From positions 157,648,462 to 157,712,461 of the forward strand of contig CM076850.1 in NCBI GenBank assembly GCA_039519185.1: a DNA stretch of 64,000 nucleotides. The letters are read 5' to 3'. Positions 1-10,514 of this stretch are shown in pieces. The stretch comes from Astragalus membranaceus. Lineage: Eukaryota; Streptophyta; Magnoliopsida; Fabales; Fabaceae. Position 1 is the first letter of the stretch. Each line of letters starts with the position of its first letter. Position numbers and translations under genes: made by a program. Under the pieces are notes generated by a model. That model searched no databases, was not told the DNA's origin, and saw only the letters and a program-made list of their open reading frames with translations.

Positions 1-17
1 AGCCCTAGTGTTTCGAG

Positions 18-870
18 TAGGCATAACAACAAAACTCAAACGTCCCTCGAGAACCCACCCGACCCCGACCCGAGTTTGACGGGGAAAACCCGCTTTGACC
101 GGGCATGGGGATGAGTTCGGGGATGTCAATACCTGCTCCTCCCCCGCCCCGAACACTCGACAAAACATTAATTGTTTATTTTATTTTATGCATATATATA
201 CTCATTCATTTTGTTTCATAAATTTTGTTTATTTTAAATTTTCATCTATTTTCAATAGAAAAGGTCTATTTTAATACTTTTTAACTTTATTTGCTCATTG
301 TATAATAATTATGATTTTATTCCTTTTATTATCATAAATATAATTTTTTTCTATTATTACGAGCATCTTTAATGGGGGGAGTCTAATTGGGTAAACTAAC
401 ATAGTTTTTGTGGGTTCAAACTTCCACATACGATTTAAACAACACATAGTTGACTCAAGCAATTTTGACTCCAACGGTAGTTGTTTAAAAAGGACAGTGT
501 TAACCCCACATATTTGTATTTAAGTTTTTATTTAAATTTATTTTGAAATATTGTTGATGAGAGAGAAATAATCCTTTTTATTGTTGGTTGTCTATGTGCT
601 ATTTCACTACCGTCAACTAATATTTTAGTTTACCCATTGCTACCTAGATCAACTTAGTGCTGAAAAGTAGAAAATGTGTAAACTAACTATAAGAGACTCT
701 CCTAGTTGATTGCATTAAAGATGCTCTAATTAAGCGTAGAAATTCGTACATGCGGGGAACTCATCCCGTTTTGGACGAGGATGAGGGATGCAAAACTCGA
801 CCCCTCTAGAAATATAAGCGGGGATGAGGGATGTAAAACTCGCCCTCAACCCACCCCGTTGCCATGCCTA
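18..870. mobile_element. hAT-like non-autonomous element (MITE)
   Basis: Short terminal inverted repeats are visible: the left end reads TAGGCATAACAAC and the reverse complement of the right end reads TAGGCATGGCAAC. Flanking 8-mers gtttcgag (10-17) and gtttggag (871-878) differ at one base, as expected for an aged hAT duplication. The interior is rich in gggga/ccccg motifs and holds no credible gene. A second MITE (361-726) is nested inside it. Confidence 0.65.
361..726. mobile_element. PIF/Harbinger-like MITE nested in the hAT element
   Basis: The ends are inverted copies of GAGCATCTTTAATG, a sequence type common at plant PIF/Harbinger MITE termini. Flanking trinucleotides are tac (358-360) and taa (727-729), an imperfect 3-bp duplication. 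No coding potential. Its position inside the hAT element makes it the younger insertion. Confidence 0.6.
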
Positions 871-1680
871 GTTTGGAGGACTTTGTTTAAGTATGTGTCG
901 GTTGCGATGGAGTGTAATAATTGGCTAGATCTTCCAAGAGAGGAATGCATGCTAATATTTCATCATGTCTAATTCAGAAATTCATCAGAGTAAAATAATA
1001 AAAATGAGAAATCACATGCTTCAATATATGCACTTTTGAGGTTTTTTTTTTAAATCAAGGTATCATCTACGATGACTGTGGAGACTAATCATTCAAGGTA
1101 TCAGAGATTCATTTAAATGGTTGATCTTTTCTAAGTCAAATGGTTAAAGGATCCAAGTATCTACCACTTGTACCACATAATGTTGGTTGCACTTTTGAGG
1201 TTTTATTCTTCATCCGAGTCTACTATTTCGTTGTTTTTTTGTCTGCATATTTGGTTTTAGAATAACAAAAAACAATAATTACTTCTTCAAAATAAAATAA
1301 ATCAAACAAGCACCTTGACTATGTTTAGGTGTTTGGAGGGGCAAGAAGGAGATGGGTTGAGGGTTAGGAAAGGTATAAATTGACAAGGAGAATGAAGATT
1401 ACGTATATTTAAAGGACTAACTATTCTTCGAACAAAAAAAAATAGAACTAACTATTGTATTTTTATAATTTTATGCTTCCGAAAAACAGTATTTTTCAAC
1501 CCGAAGGATGATGAATGAGAAAAATTCTCTAGATTTTTTATTCACGAATAGAAAAATCCTAGATGATTTGCATTCCCTGTATATAAAAAATATTTATTAT
1601 TGCTGGATATGAAAGGAAAATATTATATCATAAATTTTATGGTAGTGTGTGTGTGCGTCTCCGTGTGTGTATATATATAA
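871..1680. other. Intergenic, nothing recognised
   Basis: AT-rich sequence with scattered short ORFs lacking plant codon structure. It ends in a (TG)n/(TA)n microsatellite at about 1648-1680. I see no gene or RNA in it. Confidence 0.5.
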
Positions 1681-1997
1681 GGCTAAAGTGCTCCCGAGGT
1701 CCCTTATATTTATTTAAAGTAACGAATTAGTCCTTTATGTTTTTTTTGTCCCAAATAAGTCCTTTATCTTTCAAATTTTTGACACATAAATCCTTTTCCG
1801 TTAACAGTGCTGATTTATGTGTCAAAAAAAAGGATTTATGTGTTAAAAATTTGAAACATAAAGGACTGATTTGGGACAGAAAAGGATTTATGTGTCAAAA
1901 ATTTAAAACATAAAGGACTCATTTGGGACAAAAAAAAAGATAAATGATCAAATCGTTACTTTAAATAAAGATAAGGGACCCCGGGAGTACTTTAGCC
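1681..1997. mobile_element. Long-TIR hairpin MITE, Mutator-type duplication
   Basis: The left end GGCTAAAGTGCTCCCGAGG is mirrored at the right end (reverse complement GGCTAAAGTACTCCCGGGG), and inverted similarity continues well into the element. Identical 9-mers tatatataa flank it (1672-1680 and 1998-2006), matching Mutator-size duplications. The caveat is that the left flank is a TA microsatellite. The motif 'cataaaggact' recurs on both strands. Confidence 0.65.
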
Positions 1998-2111
1998 TAT
2001 ATATAATTATAACTTCATATCATTTAGTAATTAAAAAATACACAATTATTTTAAGGTAATTATGAAATATAGTTTCAAAAAAGTAAAAATTGTTATTAAT
2101 TCACTACAAGA

Positions 2112-2398
2112 AAATCGACGATTTCCGACGGCATTTTTCGTCGCAAATGCAGCGATTTTCGTCGCAAATTGACGTTTCCGACGAACTTTCCGACGGACTA
2201 AAAGTCGTCGCAAAATCGCTCGTCGGAAATCGTTTCCGACGGATTTTTTCGTCGCAAATGACTCCGTCGCAAAGTCGTCGCAAAGTCGTCGCAAATTTTC
2301 GTCGCAAATTCGTCGCAAATCCGTCGCAAATGTTCGTCGCAAATTCGTCGCAAAAAACCATTTCCGACGAAAATTTCCGTCGGAAATCCGTCGGAAAT
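2112..2398. repeat. CACTA 1 left subterminal repeat array
   Basis: About a dozen copies of a CGTCGCAAA core, mixed with TTTCCGACGG and CGTCGGAAA variants, fill this interval. In En/Spm elements such subterminal repeats are transposase (TnpA) binding sites. The short ORFs crossing it are artefacts of the repeat. Confidence 0.85.
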
Positions 2399-2799
2399 TT
2401 TAAAAAAAAATAAAAAAAATAAAATCTTCTGGTAACTTATTCATAATAACTAGCAATTTGGTAACTTATTCATAATAGCTAACAATCTAAATTTGACAGA
2501 ACTATAAACTATCAAATCCAACAATTTATAGAAGACAACAATCAACAACACATATATCATCAAATTTTCATAAAAACTACGCATAAAACCTCTACAGCAA
2601 ATTCCAAACAGAAACTACGCATAAAGGTCACTAGGAACCAAAATGACCACAAACAATAGTAACAAAATGTGGAAGCCACTGCAAGCTAGAAATTGACTCA
2701 AAATTGGAGTGAACAATCAAAATGGATGGATAGAATAATTGAAAAGAACAGATAAAATAGCAAACAAATCTCATCTTCCACGATACACGCCACGAAATT

Positions 2800-4313
2800 T
2801 CAACCGCTCAAACTCTTAACGATCTCGGCAAGGGTCGAGTACGTTCCAACAGAAGAACACACCACACCTACTATAATAATTGTAATGCAAAGTGTTGCCT
2901 GTAGACATATGAAAGAAAGCAAAGTCACACTATAGTAGTTCATCATAACTATATAAGATTTTACTTGATATCTTCAGTGACTATAATGTGTATATTTTTA
3001 CATGTTATGTTCTATTTAGTCCTAAGGAGTATAGTGCAGGATCCAAAGAAGAATAGATTTGTGATATACAATGAGTAGTAGTATTATCAAGGGTACAACT
3101 GTAATACCTGTAATCGTGTAACTTTACCGCGCAAGATTCTTAGGTAACAAACACATGGTAATATCAAAGTCTGTCAACATAACAAGATTGATGTTGATTT
3201 CTTAATTAATAAGATGCTATTGTCAGTAACTTTAGGAGCAAGAACAGAAAAATTGAAGGAAACTTACAACAAGCATTGTAAGTAAAGATCCAATCATAGA
3301 CATCATCAAACCTGCAAAAAGTAATTAGACATCAATAAACTATGTCACAGTAGAATAAATGTCCTAGTAAAGAAGTAATTCAACTGATGCAATAACTCCA
3401 CCAGCTATAACAACAAACATGGTAAATTCTTATAATAAGCTCAAATAATAATACCATCCAGACAACTAAATTGATTGATCAAAGGACACTATGTAGTATG
3501 ATAAAATCTTTGTTTGCAGGGCCGGCCTAAGGTTAAAGCTACTAAAGTCCTAGTTTTACCTGAAATGTAACTCAGAATGCTTAGGTCGCGGAGCCAAACG
3601 GTAGGAAGAACAGCCAAGGTGGCAATCACAGCAAAAACTGTCTGTGGACTCAATTCAATTCCACCTAAATTTAAGTATGCATTTGGAAATAAGGAAGCCA
3701 AATTGTCACCCTCCAAAATTATATATTCAATACAACAGCCCTGCATGAAGAAATATTTAATAAGGCAAACTAATTGCTATAACTATAACATAAAAAATCT
3801 TAAAGAACTCACTGTAACTTACATATAATTCGACGTACAAAATTATCTGCATCCACACAAAAAAAGAGATTAGAGACAACTGCTTTTAAGATAAATGTCG
3901 GACACCAGACACATCTTCAACTGGAAGTGTCCATAGGTGCCCTAGATTAGAGTATAGCAAGACAAGGTTCAATTACTTACCATTAAGCAAAGCCTGTCCA
4001 AAAGAGCAGTGCTGATAAGGAACTTCATGAGAAACCTTGGAATCCTTTTTAAGTAAAGAAGATCTCCTAGAAAGTGGTGGAAGTAAGGCATGCGAGCTGC
4101 GCCTTTGTTGCTCCTCTTCTGTTGGTTGTATCAGAGATTTTGTCACTGAAGGAAGTGTTTCAGGTGTGTACCTCCTTGTTAGAGATGTAGAAAGAAATGA
4201 ACTGCTTAATCTTGTTAATGAGGAAGTTCCTAGAAATCCAATATTTGGTGATGGCACACTACTGTATAGATCAATAGACTGCCTACAAAATTCAGCAAGT
4301 CTGGCAACGGAAT
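2800..4313 (-). pseudogene. Captured fragments of a vacuolar amino-acid transporter (AVT1 family)
   Basis: On the minus strand, exon-like blocks match the plant AVT1 family of amino acid/proton transporters. The N-terminal cytosolic region lies at about 4313-3981 (motifs RQSIDLYSSVPSP and KVSHEVPYQHCSFGQALLNG). A 24-bp exon at 3846-3823 encodes IILYVELY. An exon at 3740-3560 encodes CCIEYIILEGDNLASLFPNA and then NLGGIEL and VLPTVWLRDLS. A membrane-segment piece lies near 3310-3260, and the last exon is at 2867-2800, ending in its stop. GTAAGT donors and CAG acceptors survive at several junctions. Several central exons are missing, so no complete 11-helix transporter can be made. The family call is strong; the function of this copy is almost certainly lost. 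Confidence 0.8.
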
Positions 4314-4492
4314 GTTCTCGTCAGCCATTAGCTGCTGATCTTTGCAACGGAATTTGCAACGGAATGTTCTCCTCAGAAGCATAAGCAGAAACAAGTCTGG
4401 CAATCTTCTCCTCAGCCATTAGCTGCTGATCAGCAAACAGCATCCCTCTTCCTCTCAACAAAGCACAAGAGAAAGTGAGCAACAAACCTTAC

Positions 4493-4690
4493 TGCAAGTT
4501 CCCATAATACCCCAAAGCTGTATACATCAGACCTGATGTTCACAAGAAGCAGAAAAAAAAACAGATGTTCAAAGACTGGAATTTTTTTAAAACATGTGGG
4601 AAGAGAGAGTAATTAAAGGAATCGATTGGACATACTTCTCATTGGACGATTCATTACGAAGAACTTTTGGTGTCATCCATGCATGGAGGC
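4493..4690 (-). pseudogene. Captured Raf-like MAPKKK kinase-domain fragment (EDR1/CTR1 type)
   Basis: Two minus-strand exons (about 4690-4636 and 4532-4493) join through a GTATGT..CAG intron to read WMTPKVLRNESSNEK and SDVYSFGVLWELA. This is kinase subdomains VIII-IX of plant Raf-like kinases, where [20 protein letters not shown] is typical. The APE motif is degraded to TPK. Neither the ATP-binding lobe nor the HRD/DFG catalytic motifs were found nearby, so this is only a fragment. An unassigned minus-strand ORF piece lies between it and the AVT1 block (about 4460-4380, reading FADQQLMAEEKIARLVSAYA). Confidence 0.75.
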
Positions 4691-4984
4691 TACAAAGCAG
4701 GAAAAAAAGGTAGAATCAGTAAGATGTTTTGAGACTCTTTAGCAGTGAAAATGTGAAGGAGACAATTTAAAACAAATCAAAAATCTTATGGCCATGAAAA
4801 AAAGGATGATCCTACTGTGCCTCCTCTCATCTTAGTTGTCATGCAAACTTGTTTAGACACACACACCCCACGACTAAACCAACATGCATGCAGAGTAGGG
4901 TAGGAAAGAATGAGAGAAAAGTGCATTTAGACTAGAGAAACAGAATGCAATTGAAAAAAAAAATCTAATGATATTATATATAAC

Positions 4985-5044
4985 CTTCACATCGTCTCCA
5001 ATTCTGGCATTCTTGTCAATAATTGCCCTTTTGATATGAGAATT
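4985..5044 (-). pseudogene. Captured exon of ADP-glucose pyrophosphorylase (small-subunit-like)
   Basis: A 60-bp minus-strand exon bounded by an AG acceptor and a GT donor encodes NSHIKRAIIDKNARIGDDVK. This matches the left-handed beta-helix region near the C-terminus of plant glucose-1-phosphate adenylyltransferase. The enzyme makes ADP-glucose for starch in plastids. Only this exon was found and the catalytic N-terminal domain is absent. The small-subunit assignment rests on memory of family sequences and could be wrong. Confidence 0.7.
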
Positions 5045-5087
5045 CTTGAACAACAATCAGAAGATAAATGCTACAGTTAGTACTGCC

Positions 5088-5604
5088 TTTAGCAGCCAAG
5101 AGCTTGCTGTAGATCAGCTTGCTCCTCTAGTTTCCTCCTCCACAACATGTCTTGAGTATTGTAGAACATTCTCCCATCTAGAAAAACACATGCAAAAAAA
5201 ACATGTTAAGAATAGTTAGGTAAAGGTTTGACTAAAAAGACAACATAATAGAAGGTTAGTTAAAGCATTAAGCAAGATAATTCCCAAGTTGAAGATCATA
5301 TTGGTCTCTAGAATTTGCTGCTGCTTCCTGCAAATCACAAGAATCATGAGCATGTTTGAGAGTTGACTACAACAAAGAAAAAATTAACAAAAAAGACTAG
5401 AAAGAGAGAAGGTGCCTGTACTTGTCTGGAACTTTGCCTTTCTCCTTGTAAGGCTTAACAAGAACTCTAGAATCACACACAAAATGAGGGTTTTCTTTGG
5501 ATAGAATGAGCTTCACAGTTTCAGGATAAGCAAAAGTAACAAACCCAAACATACGTTTCTGCTGATATGGAATCCTCACATCTTGTACAGGTCCATAAAT
5601 GCTT
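5088..5604 (-). pseudogene. Captured fragments of a CCCH zinc-finger/RRM RNA-binding protein
   Basis: Minus-strand exons are recognisable. The first starts after an AAG acceptor at about 5604 and reads [20 protein letters not shown] then [14 protein letters not shown] and [17 protein letters not shown], an RNA-recognition motif. A second near 5331-5282 reads EAAANSRDQYDLQL. A third near 5182-5088 reads RMFYNTQDMLWRRKLEEQAD. These blocks and their order match the plant family of CCCH-type zinc finger proteins with a C-terminal RRM. The zinc-finger region itself is not present. It lies in the same orientation as the other captured pieces, so an element-driven chimeric transcript is conceivable but not shown. 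Confidence 0.75.
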
Positions 5605-7556
5605 CAAAAAAGTTCAAAAACCAAGGTTAACATTTTTGAATTAGAGAGGTATAGGAATTGGGCAGTAATTAAAATACCAATTAAAGTTGTTTATTATGAT
5701 CTAAAAATAATTACCCCATCAAAAGCTAAAACAACAAAATCTCTTGCTTGGAAACCTTACTATAACACAAATTAGGAACTGAGGAGAGGCCATAGCATAT
5801 CAAGAATCAATTGAACACACACATACACAAACAACTTCACACACAAGCTTCTCAATAACAGCCTCTTATACAAGATGCTCATGGATTTCAACAAATGTCA
5901 ACCATACCCATATGAGCTCATTCTCTACTTCCCATGCTTGCAGCATTTGCCTTAGTGAAAGGAGGTCTTTCAGAAAGATTATAAAATTCAAACAATTGCT
6001 ATAACAAATGGCATTTCAAGAATCAAGCAAAGAAGAAAAACAAATATCTCTCTTATAGCTAAAACAAACAATTATATGCAATGACAGTATAATGTGAATC
6101 AGTTTGTATGTTACTAGCAAGAGCTCAATTACACGCATAATTTATCAAACAAAAGGTCAACAAAAGAAGAAAGGTTATATACTTGAAGAGAGTAAAAACA
6201 TCCTATGGTTAAGCACTTAGGCATAATCTATCAAACGATACATTCAAATCACACACATAAATCCAGCTACAAAGTTAAAAGACCCAAGGAAAAACAAAAG
6301 ATCAATTAATGCCATATCCTACCAGAACGCCACGAACAGCTCCTGCTACCGCCGCCGTTCACACACCTCTCGCCGCTCGATGCAATGCACCAGTATGGGT
6401 CCCGCCGCAACACTATTCCAGGCATCGTCGGTATCCCTTGAAGCCTCAATCCCACTCTCAATACCAGGATAGAGTAGTCCAATAGATATATGTTTTGTCT
6501 TCTTGCAAGAGAAAATGCAATGGAAATTAAATCATTAAAAGAGGAGTAAGCAACTTCATTCCCTAAACTTATCAAACAATGTACAGTATTGTAAACAATG
6601 CCATAAGAACATCAAGGTAGACATACGATTTCAAACATCAAACACAAATATAACTAAAATAGATTTACAATCTCATATAACTAACATGAGTTCAAACATT
6701 AACACTAAATGAAGCAGTCAAACAGATTTGATGAAGAATAATCAAACACTTATAGTCTAACAATGAAAATAGAACTGATGAAGCAGAATCCAAAGCTACA
6801 CGATGCACAATCATTGAATTGATTAGAACAAGCTGAAACTCACTAGCAAAGAGATGAACAAGCTGAAACTCACAAGTGAAGAGATGTTGCAGCGAAGGAA
6901 ACTCCGATTTTGTGCGGTTTGGTTCTAACAGCAAATACAATGTCAGTTTCATGCGATTAGGGTTTTTTATTTTTGCAGAAATAAGAATACAATTTGAGAT
7001 TTGAGAAATAAGAACATTGAGATAATCAGAAAATTCATCAAAATCTCTAACATATTCCAGAAAGGCAGAAACTTATATCAAAAATTAAAAGATAATAATC
7101 AGAACATTGAGATCAAAAAACAAGAATCAAGAAAAGAGAAGATCGCAACCAGAGAGAAGGAGAATCGCAACCAGAGAGAAGGAGAATCGCACCTCTGATG
7201 AAGAGAAACAGAACCGCGACCAGAGAGAAGCAGAATCGCACTTCGCAGTTCTGATGAAAAGATTCGCACCACGTTCAAACGTTAGGGTTCAAGGATTTTG
7301 GTGGCGGCGGTGAGTGGTTAGTGGTGAATGGTGAGTGGCGGTGGTGAATGGCAGAGGAGGGAGGAGGTCAGGGGAGGAGAGTGGAGGGTGAGGGTGAAGC
7401 GAGTGAGTGAGAGAGAAAGAGTGGAGGGAGGAGGGCGGTGGAGAGTGAGGGAAGCAATTCACTGGAAGAGAGAAACGGTGGAGAGTGAATGTGTTAAAAT
7501 GAGAGAAATGAGAGGGTTCGAGCGAAGCTGGGTATTGTTTTATTTGGGTTTATAGT
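5605..7556. other. CACTA 1 interior, unassigned
   Basis: No gene fragment was confidently recognised. A minus-strand GC-richer stretch at about 6300-6480 looks exon-like but was not identified. A short purine-rich tandem repeat (GAGAATCGCAACCAGAGAGAAG units) lies at about 7142-7240, followed by G-rich sequence to 7500. Confidence 0.4.
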
Positions 7557-7745
7557 TTGCGACGGATTTTTAGAGGTTTCCGACGAAAATATTCGTCGGA
7601 AATTTGCGACGGAAAACGACTTCGTCGCAAATGTAAGCGGGAATTTTACCGCTTCTTTTGCTGAACATTTGCGACGACTTTTTCGTCGGAAATCCGTCGG
7701 AAATTGCGACGGATAAGAGTTCGTCGGAAAGTTTCGTAGGAAATG
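7557..7745. repeat. CACTA 1 right subterminal repeat array
   Basis: Copies of TTTGCGACG/CGTCGGAAA motifs, mostly inverted relative to the left array, abut the right terminus. They are the expected partner of the left subterminal array. Confidence 0.8.
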
Positions 7746-7763
7746 CCACTTATTCTTGTAGTG

Positions 7764-8263
7764 ATTCATTCAACCTTTTTAACATTACTTTTCTTGTGGT
7801 CTTTGTAATTTTATGTTATTAAAATATTCTCAGTCAAATTAATTATTATGTAAATATCTTAAATACTATATATAGTATTAAAATTATGAAATTTTACGTG
7901 TTAACGTTTAATATTCATTAATTTAAAATATAAACTTTCTATAAAAGATATAATTTTTTTATTCATATAATAATTGTTAAATTAATTATTAAAGTCAAGA
8001 ATTGAAAAATTATCATTATTACTATTAATATAATTTCTAGGCTTAATTACAGTTTTGGTCCCTCTATTTTCACCAACTCTGGATTTTAGTCCTTTAAGAA
8101 ATTTTTTCACGAATTTAGTTCCCCTATTTTTACCAACTCACGATTTTAGTCCCACAATAATTTTTTTCACGAATATAGTTCCCCTCTAATTTGGTCAAAA
8201 TTTGCGTTGAATTGTCAGTCACTTATCCTACGTGGATTGCCTTGTTGGAATTTAAACATAAAA

Positions 8264-8301
<38 letters not shown>

Positions 8302-8704
8302 AAAAATTGTTTTTTAATTATTATATTTAACAAATAAAAATTCCATCTTCTTCATTCGATACTTCCTCTCCCTTCGCAAACTCACAACTCAGTGGCAATT
8401 TTGACTAAATTAGAGGGAGGGAGTATTCATTTGGTGCACTCATTCGATATCCCTTAGCTCGCCAACTGAGCTACCTACTTGGGATGAAAAGGGGCTTTAT
8501 ATTTTGCGACAGAGGGAGTATTCAATGAATTATTATTGGCCTTACACTGTATGTACATAAATCAAACTCATATCTTTTTTAATAATTAATTGAAATAAAG
8601 TCATGAAATAAACAATAAATTAATAACGAGATCTTGATTTAAGTAAAAAAAATTTCAAAGTTATAGCCAATCACAAAATGACATATGGAAAAAAAGTGTT
8701 TGAT
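7764..8704. other. AT-rich intergenic with MITE relics
   Basis: From about 8040 the sequence GGCTTAATTACAGTTTTGG with repeated 'tagtccc' and 'agttccc' blocks resembles one arm of a Mutator-type MITE; the other arm was not found. Motifs of the 'agagggagtatt' type near 8417 and 8511 look like Stowaway-like ends. No gene. Confidence 0.4.
8264..8300. repeat. (ATT)n microsatellite
   Basis: Uninterrupted trinucleotide ATT repeats, about 12 units, directly visible. Confidence 0.9.
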
Positions 8705-9756
8705 TTTAGTTGTGTTTGGCAATGCAAATCCGCTAACTTATAGCTTACGCCGAATAAGCTACTTGTAAGTATTTGACATAACTAGCTTATAACCTATGAA
8801 GCCTGGATACGGGATACGATACGGGATACAACACGGTACGAATACAGGGATACAGGAAAATTTTGAAAATCAAGATACGACACGACTGATATACTTTTAT
8901 AAAAATTAAATTTAAATATATAAAAACATAATAGAAAAAATAAAATGGAATAGAAACACAAAATAGAAAAAAAAACAAAGATGAAAAACAGAAATATTGC
9001 ATTTTATAAAGATGAGAAAAACTGCCCAAATAAATAAAAAAATCACACAAAATATATGGAGGAAAGGAATAGGACAACTGACACACCTATGTATGAGTAA
9101 CTAGTCATAAAAAGTAGGAGTGGACAAGTAACTGAGACCACCCGAAATCGTATAATTCGAATAATCAGTGACGGAGTTTGCCTTAAATATTGAGGGTAGC
9201 AATAATTACTAACTAAAGTAATATTGACCAAGAGACTGACATACATGAGTGTAGCGATACTTATTGAGGTATTAAAGTGTATCATATATGAGTGACAATC
9301 ATGTGCTTAGTTGATAAAAGGGATCAATAATGTATCCGAGAAGTGTCCTAGTTGGTAAGAAGTATCAAAGATGTGTGTGAAAAGTATCGAGAAAAATATT
9401 TTTTTTAAAAAGAATTAAAAATTTGTTGGATACTCTTTGGGTACGTATCGGGAAGTATCAGGTGCGTATCGGTATCAGATACGTATCCGACAAGTGTATG
9501 TTTCCATTTTTGAAGTATCTGGGCTTCATAGCTTATAACATTTTTTGAAACACTACTTAAAGTAGCGTTTGAGATTATAATTTATAGCGTTTTGATTTTT
9601 CTCTCATTATAATTTAATTATAATTAAATTCCTCATTTATCATCTACTAAATGAATTTCTCTCTCCTTTTCAAGCATTAATTAGAAATGTCGATTTATGT
9701 CATTTTATATTTTTAAGCTAGTTTAACTGCTAATTTTACCGAACACTTTAAAACTC
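8705..9756. mobile_element. MITE copy 1 of a local family, split by a nested element
   Basis: The sequence starts 'tgtttggcaatgcaaatccgc' type, contains 'agctTATAGC..AGTAGCGTTTGA' blocks and ends 'tttaccgaacacttt'. It closely resembles the copy that follows at 9757. It is interrupted by an unrelated element at 8794-9530. Exact termini were not determined. Confidence 0.5.
8794..9530. mobile_element. Nested non-autonomous element with 9-bp TSD
   Basis: The inner element has inverted ends (TATGAAGCCTGGATAC on the left; the right end reverse-complements to TATGAAGCCCAGATAC). It is flanked by identical 9-mers gcttataac (8785-8793 and 9531-9539). Both ends carry repeated 'gatacg' motifs such as ggatacgatacgggatac. 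The 9-bp duplication suggests a Mutator-type origin. No transposase. Confidence 0.65.
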
Positions 9757-10290
9757 TTTTTGGCAAGGCTGATCCGCTAGCTTATAGCGGATCAACTCGT
9801 TGTAAGTGTTTGACACAACTAGCTTTTAGCGTTTTTTCACTAGCTTATAGCGTTTTTTGAAATGCTACTTGAAGTAGCGTTTGAACCTATAGCGTTTTTT
9901 TGAAATGCTACTTGAAGTAGCGTTTGAACCTATAGCTTATAGGGTTTCATTTTTCTTCCAATTTTACCCTCATTACTTTAATTAAATTCCTCATTTATCA
10001 TTCATTAATTGAATTTTTCTCTCATTTTTAAGCATTAATTACAATTTACATAATTTTATACTTATAAGCTATTTCAACCGCTAATTTTACCAAACACTTT
10101 AAATTGAATATGTTAGCTTATCCGCTATCTCATCCGCTATAAGCTAGCTTATCCGCTATTCACTAATTTTTTCCAAACAGAGTCTAAATTCAATTCGCTA
10201 GTTTATCCGCGATAAGCTACTTTATCCGTTAGACATCGACTTAATCGATATCCATTATTTTGTACCAAACATAGCCTTTATCTCCGTATC
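9757..10290. mobile_element. MITE copy 2 and a truncated third copy
   Basis: A second copy of the same family runs to about 10095, with an internal direct duplication of a roughly 50-bp block ('gaaatgctacttgaagtagc'). It is followed by a partial copy to about 10290 made of 'ctagctTATCCGCTA' motifs. The cluster lies 220 bp upstream of the DsbA-like gene. Confidence 0.45.
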
Positions 10291-10451
10291 TCAAAATTCA
10301 GAAATGAGTTTTAATTGGTTGATCGAATTTTATCAGAATCCAGTCTCTATATAGGCATTTAATATGTTGACGTTTCCTTATTCTTGCGTGTGAAGTACAA
10401 GAATCCGGCCACATTCAATGTACTTATTCCTGCGCTCATTAATTGGTTAGG

Positions 10452-10458
10452 CTATATA
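10452..10458 (+). promoter_or_regulatory. Candidate TATA box of the DsbA-like gene
   Basis: CTATATA lies 57 bp upstream of the ATG at 10515, leaving room for a leader of roughly 25-30 nt. It is the only TATA-like motif at a suitable distance. Confidence 0.45.
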
Positions 10459-10514
10459 GTGAGTGAGTGGCGTTAATCATTGCAGAGAGAGGAAGCAAGT
10501 GAAGTTGGTTAGAG

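Larger units (their letters stand above)
2102..7763. mobile_element. Pack-CACTA transposon 1 (non-autonomous, carries four host gene fragments)
   Basis: The element starts CACTACAAGAAAA and ends TTCTTGTAGTG, the En/Spm (CACTA) terminal inverted repeat. It is flanked by a 3-bp ATT duplication (2099-2101, 7764-7766). Both ends carry dense subterminal arrays of GTCGCAAAT/TCCGACGG-type motifs. No TnpA or TnpD transposase is visible in 5.66 kb. Instead the interior holds pieces of at least four unrelated host genes, all on the minus strand and retaining splice sites. It must therefore have been mobilised in trans. Confidence 0.92.

Noticed and set aside
781..972. 63-codon ORF
   Set aside because: Lies across the end of the hAT MITE, with no homology pattern or gene context.
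2046..2413. Overlapping arginine-rich ORFs on both strands
   Set aside because: Translations of the CACTA subterminal repeats in several frames; the same artefact occurs at 54649-55025 and 59233-59504.
2800..5604. Functional transporter, kinase, AGPase or zinc-finger genes
   Set aside because: Each lacks essential domains and all lie within one CACTA element, so they are captured fragments.
8440..8490. tRNA-like sequence on the minus strand (resembling GTAGCTCAGTTGGCGAGC)
   Set aside because: Only a D-arm-like stretch is present; no T-arm, anticodon or acceptor stem fits.
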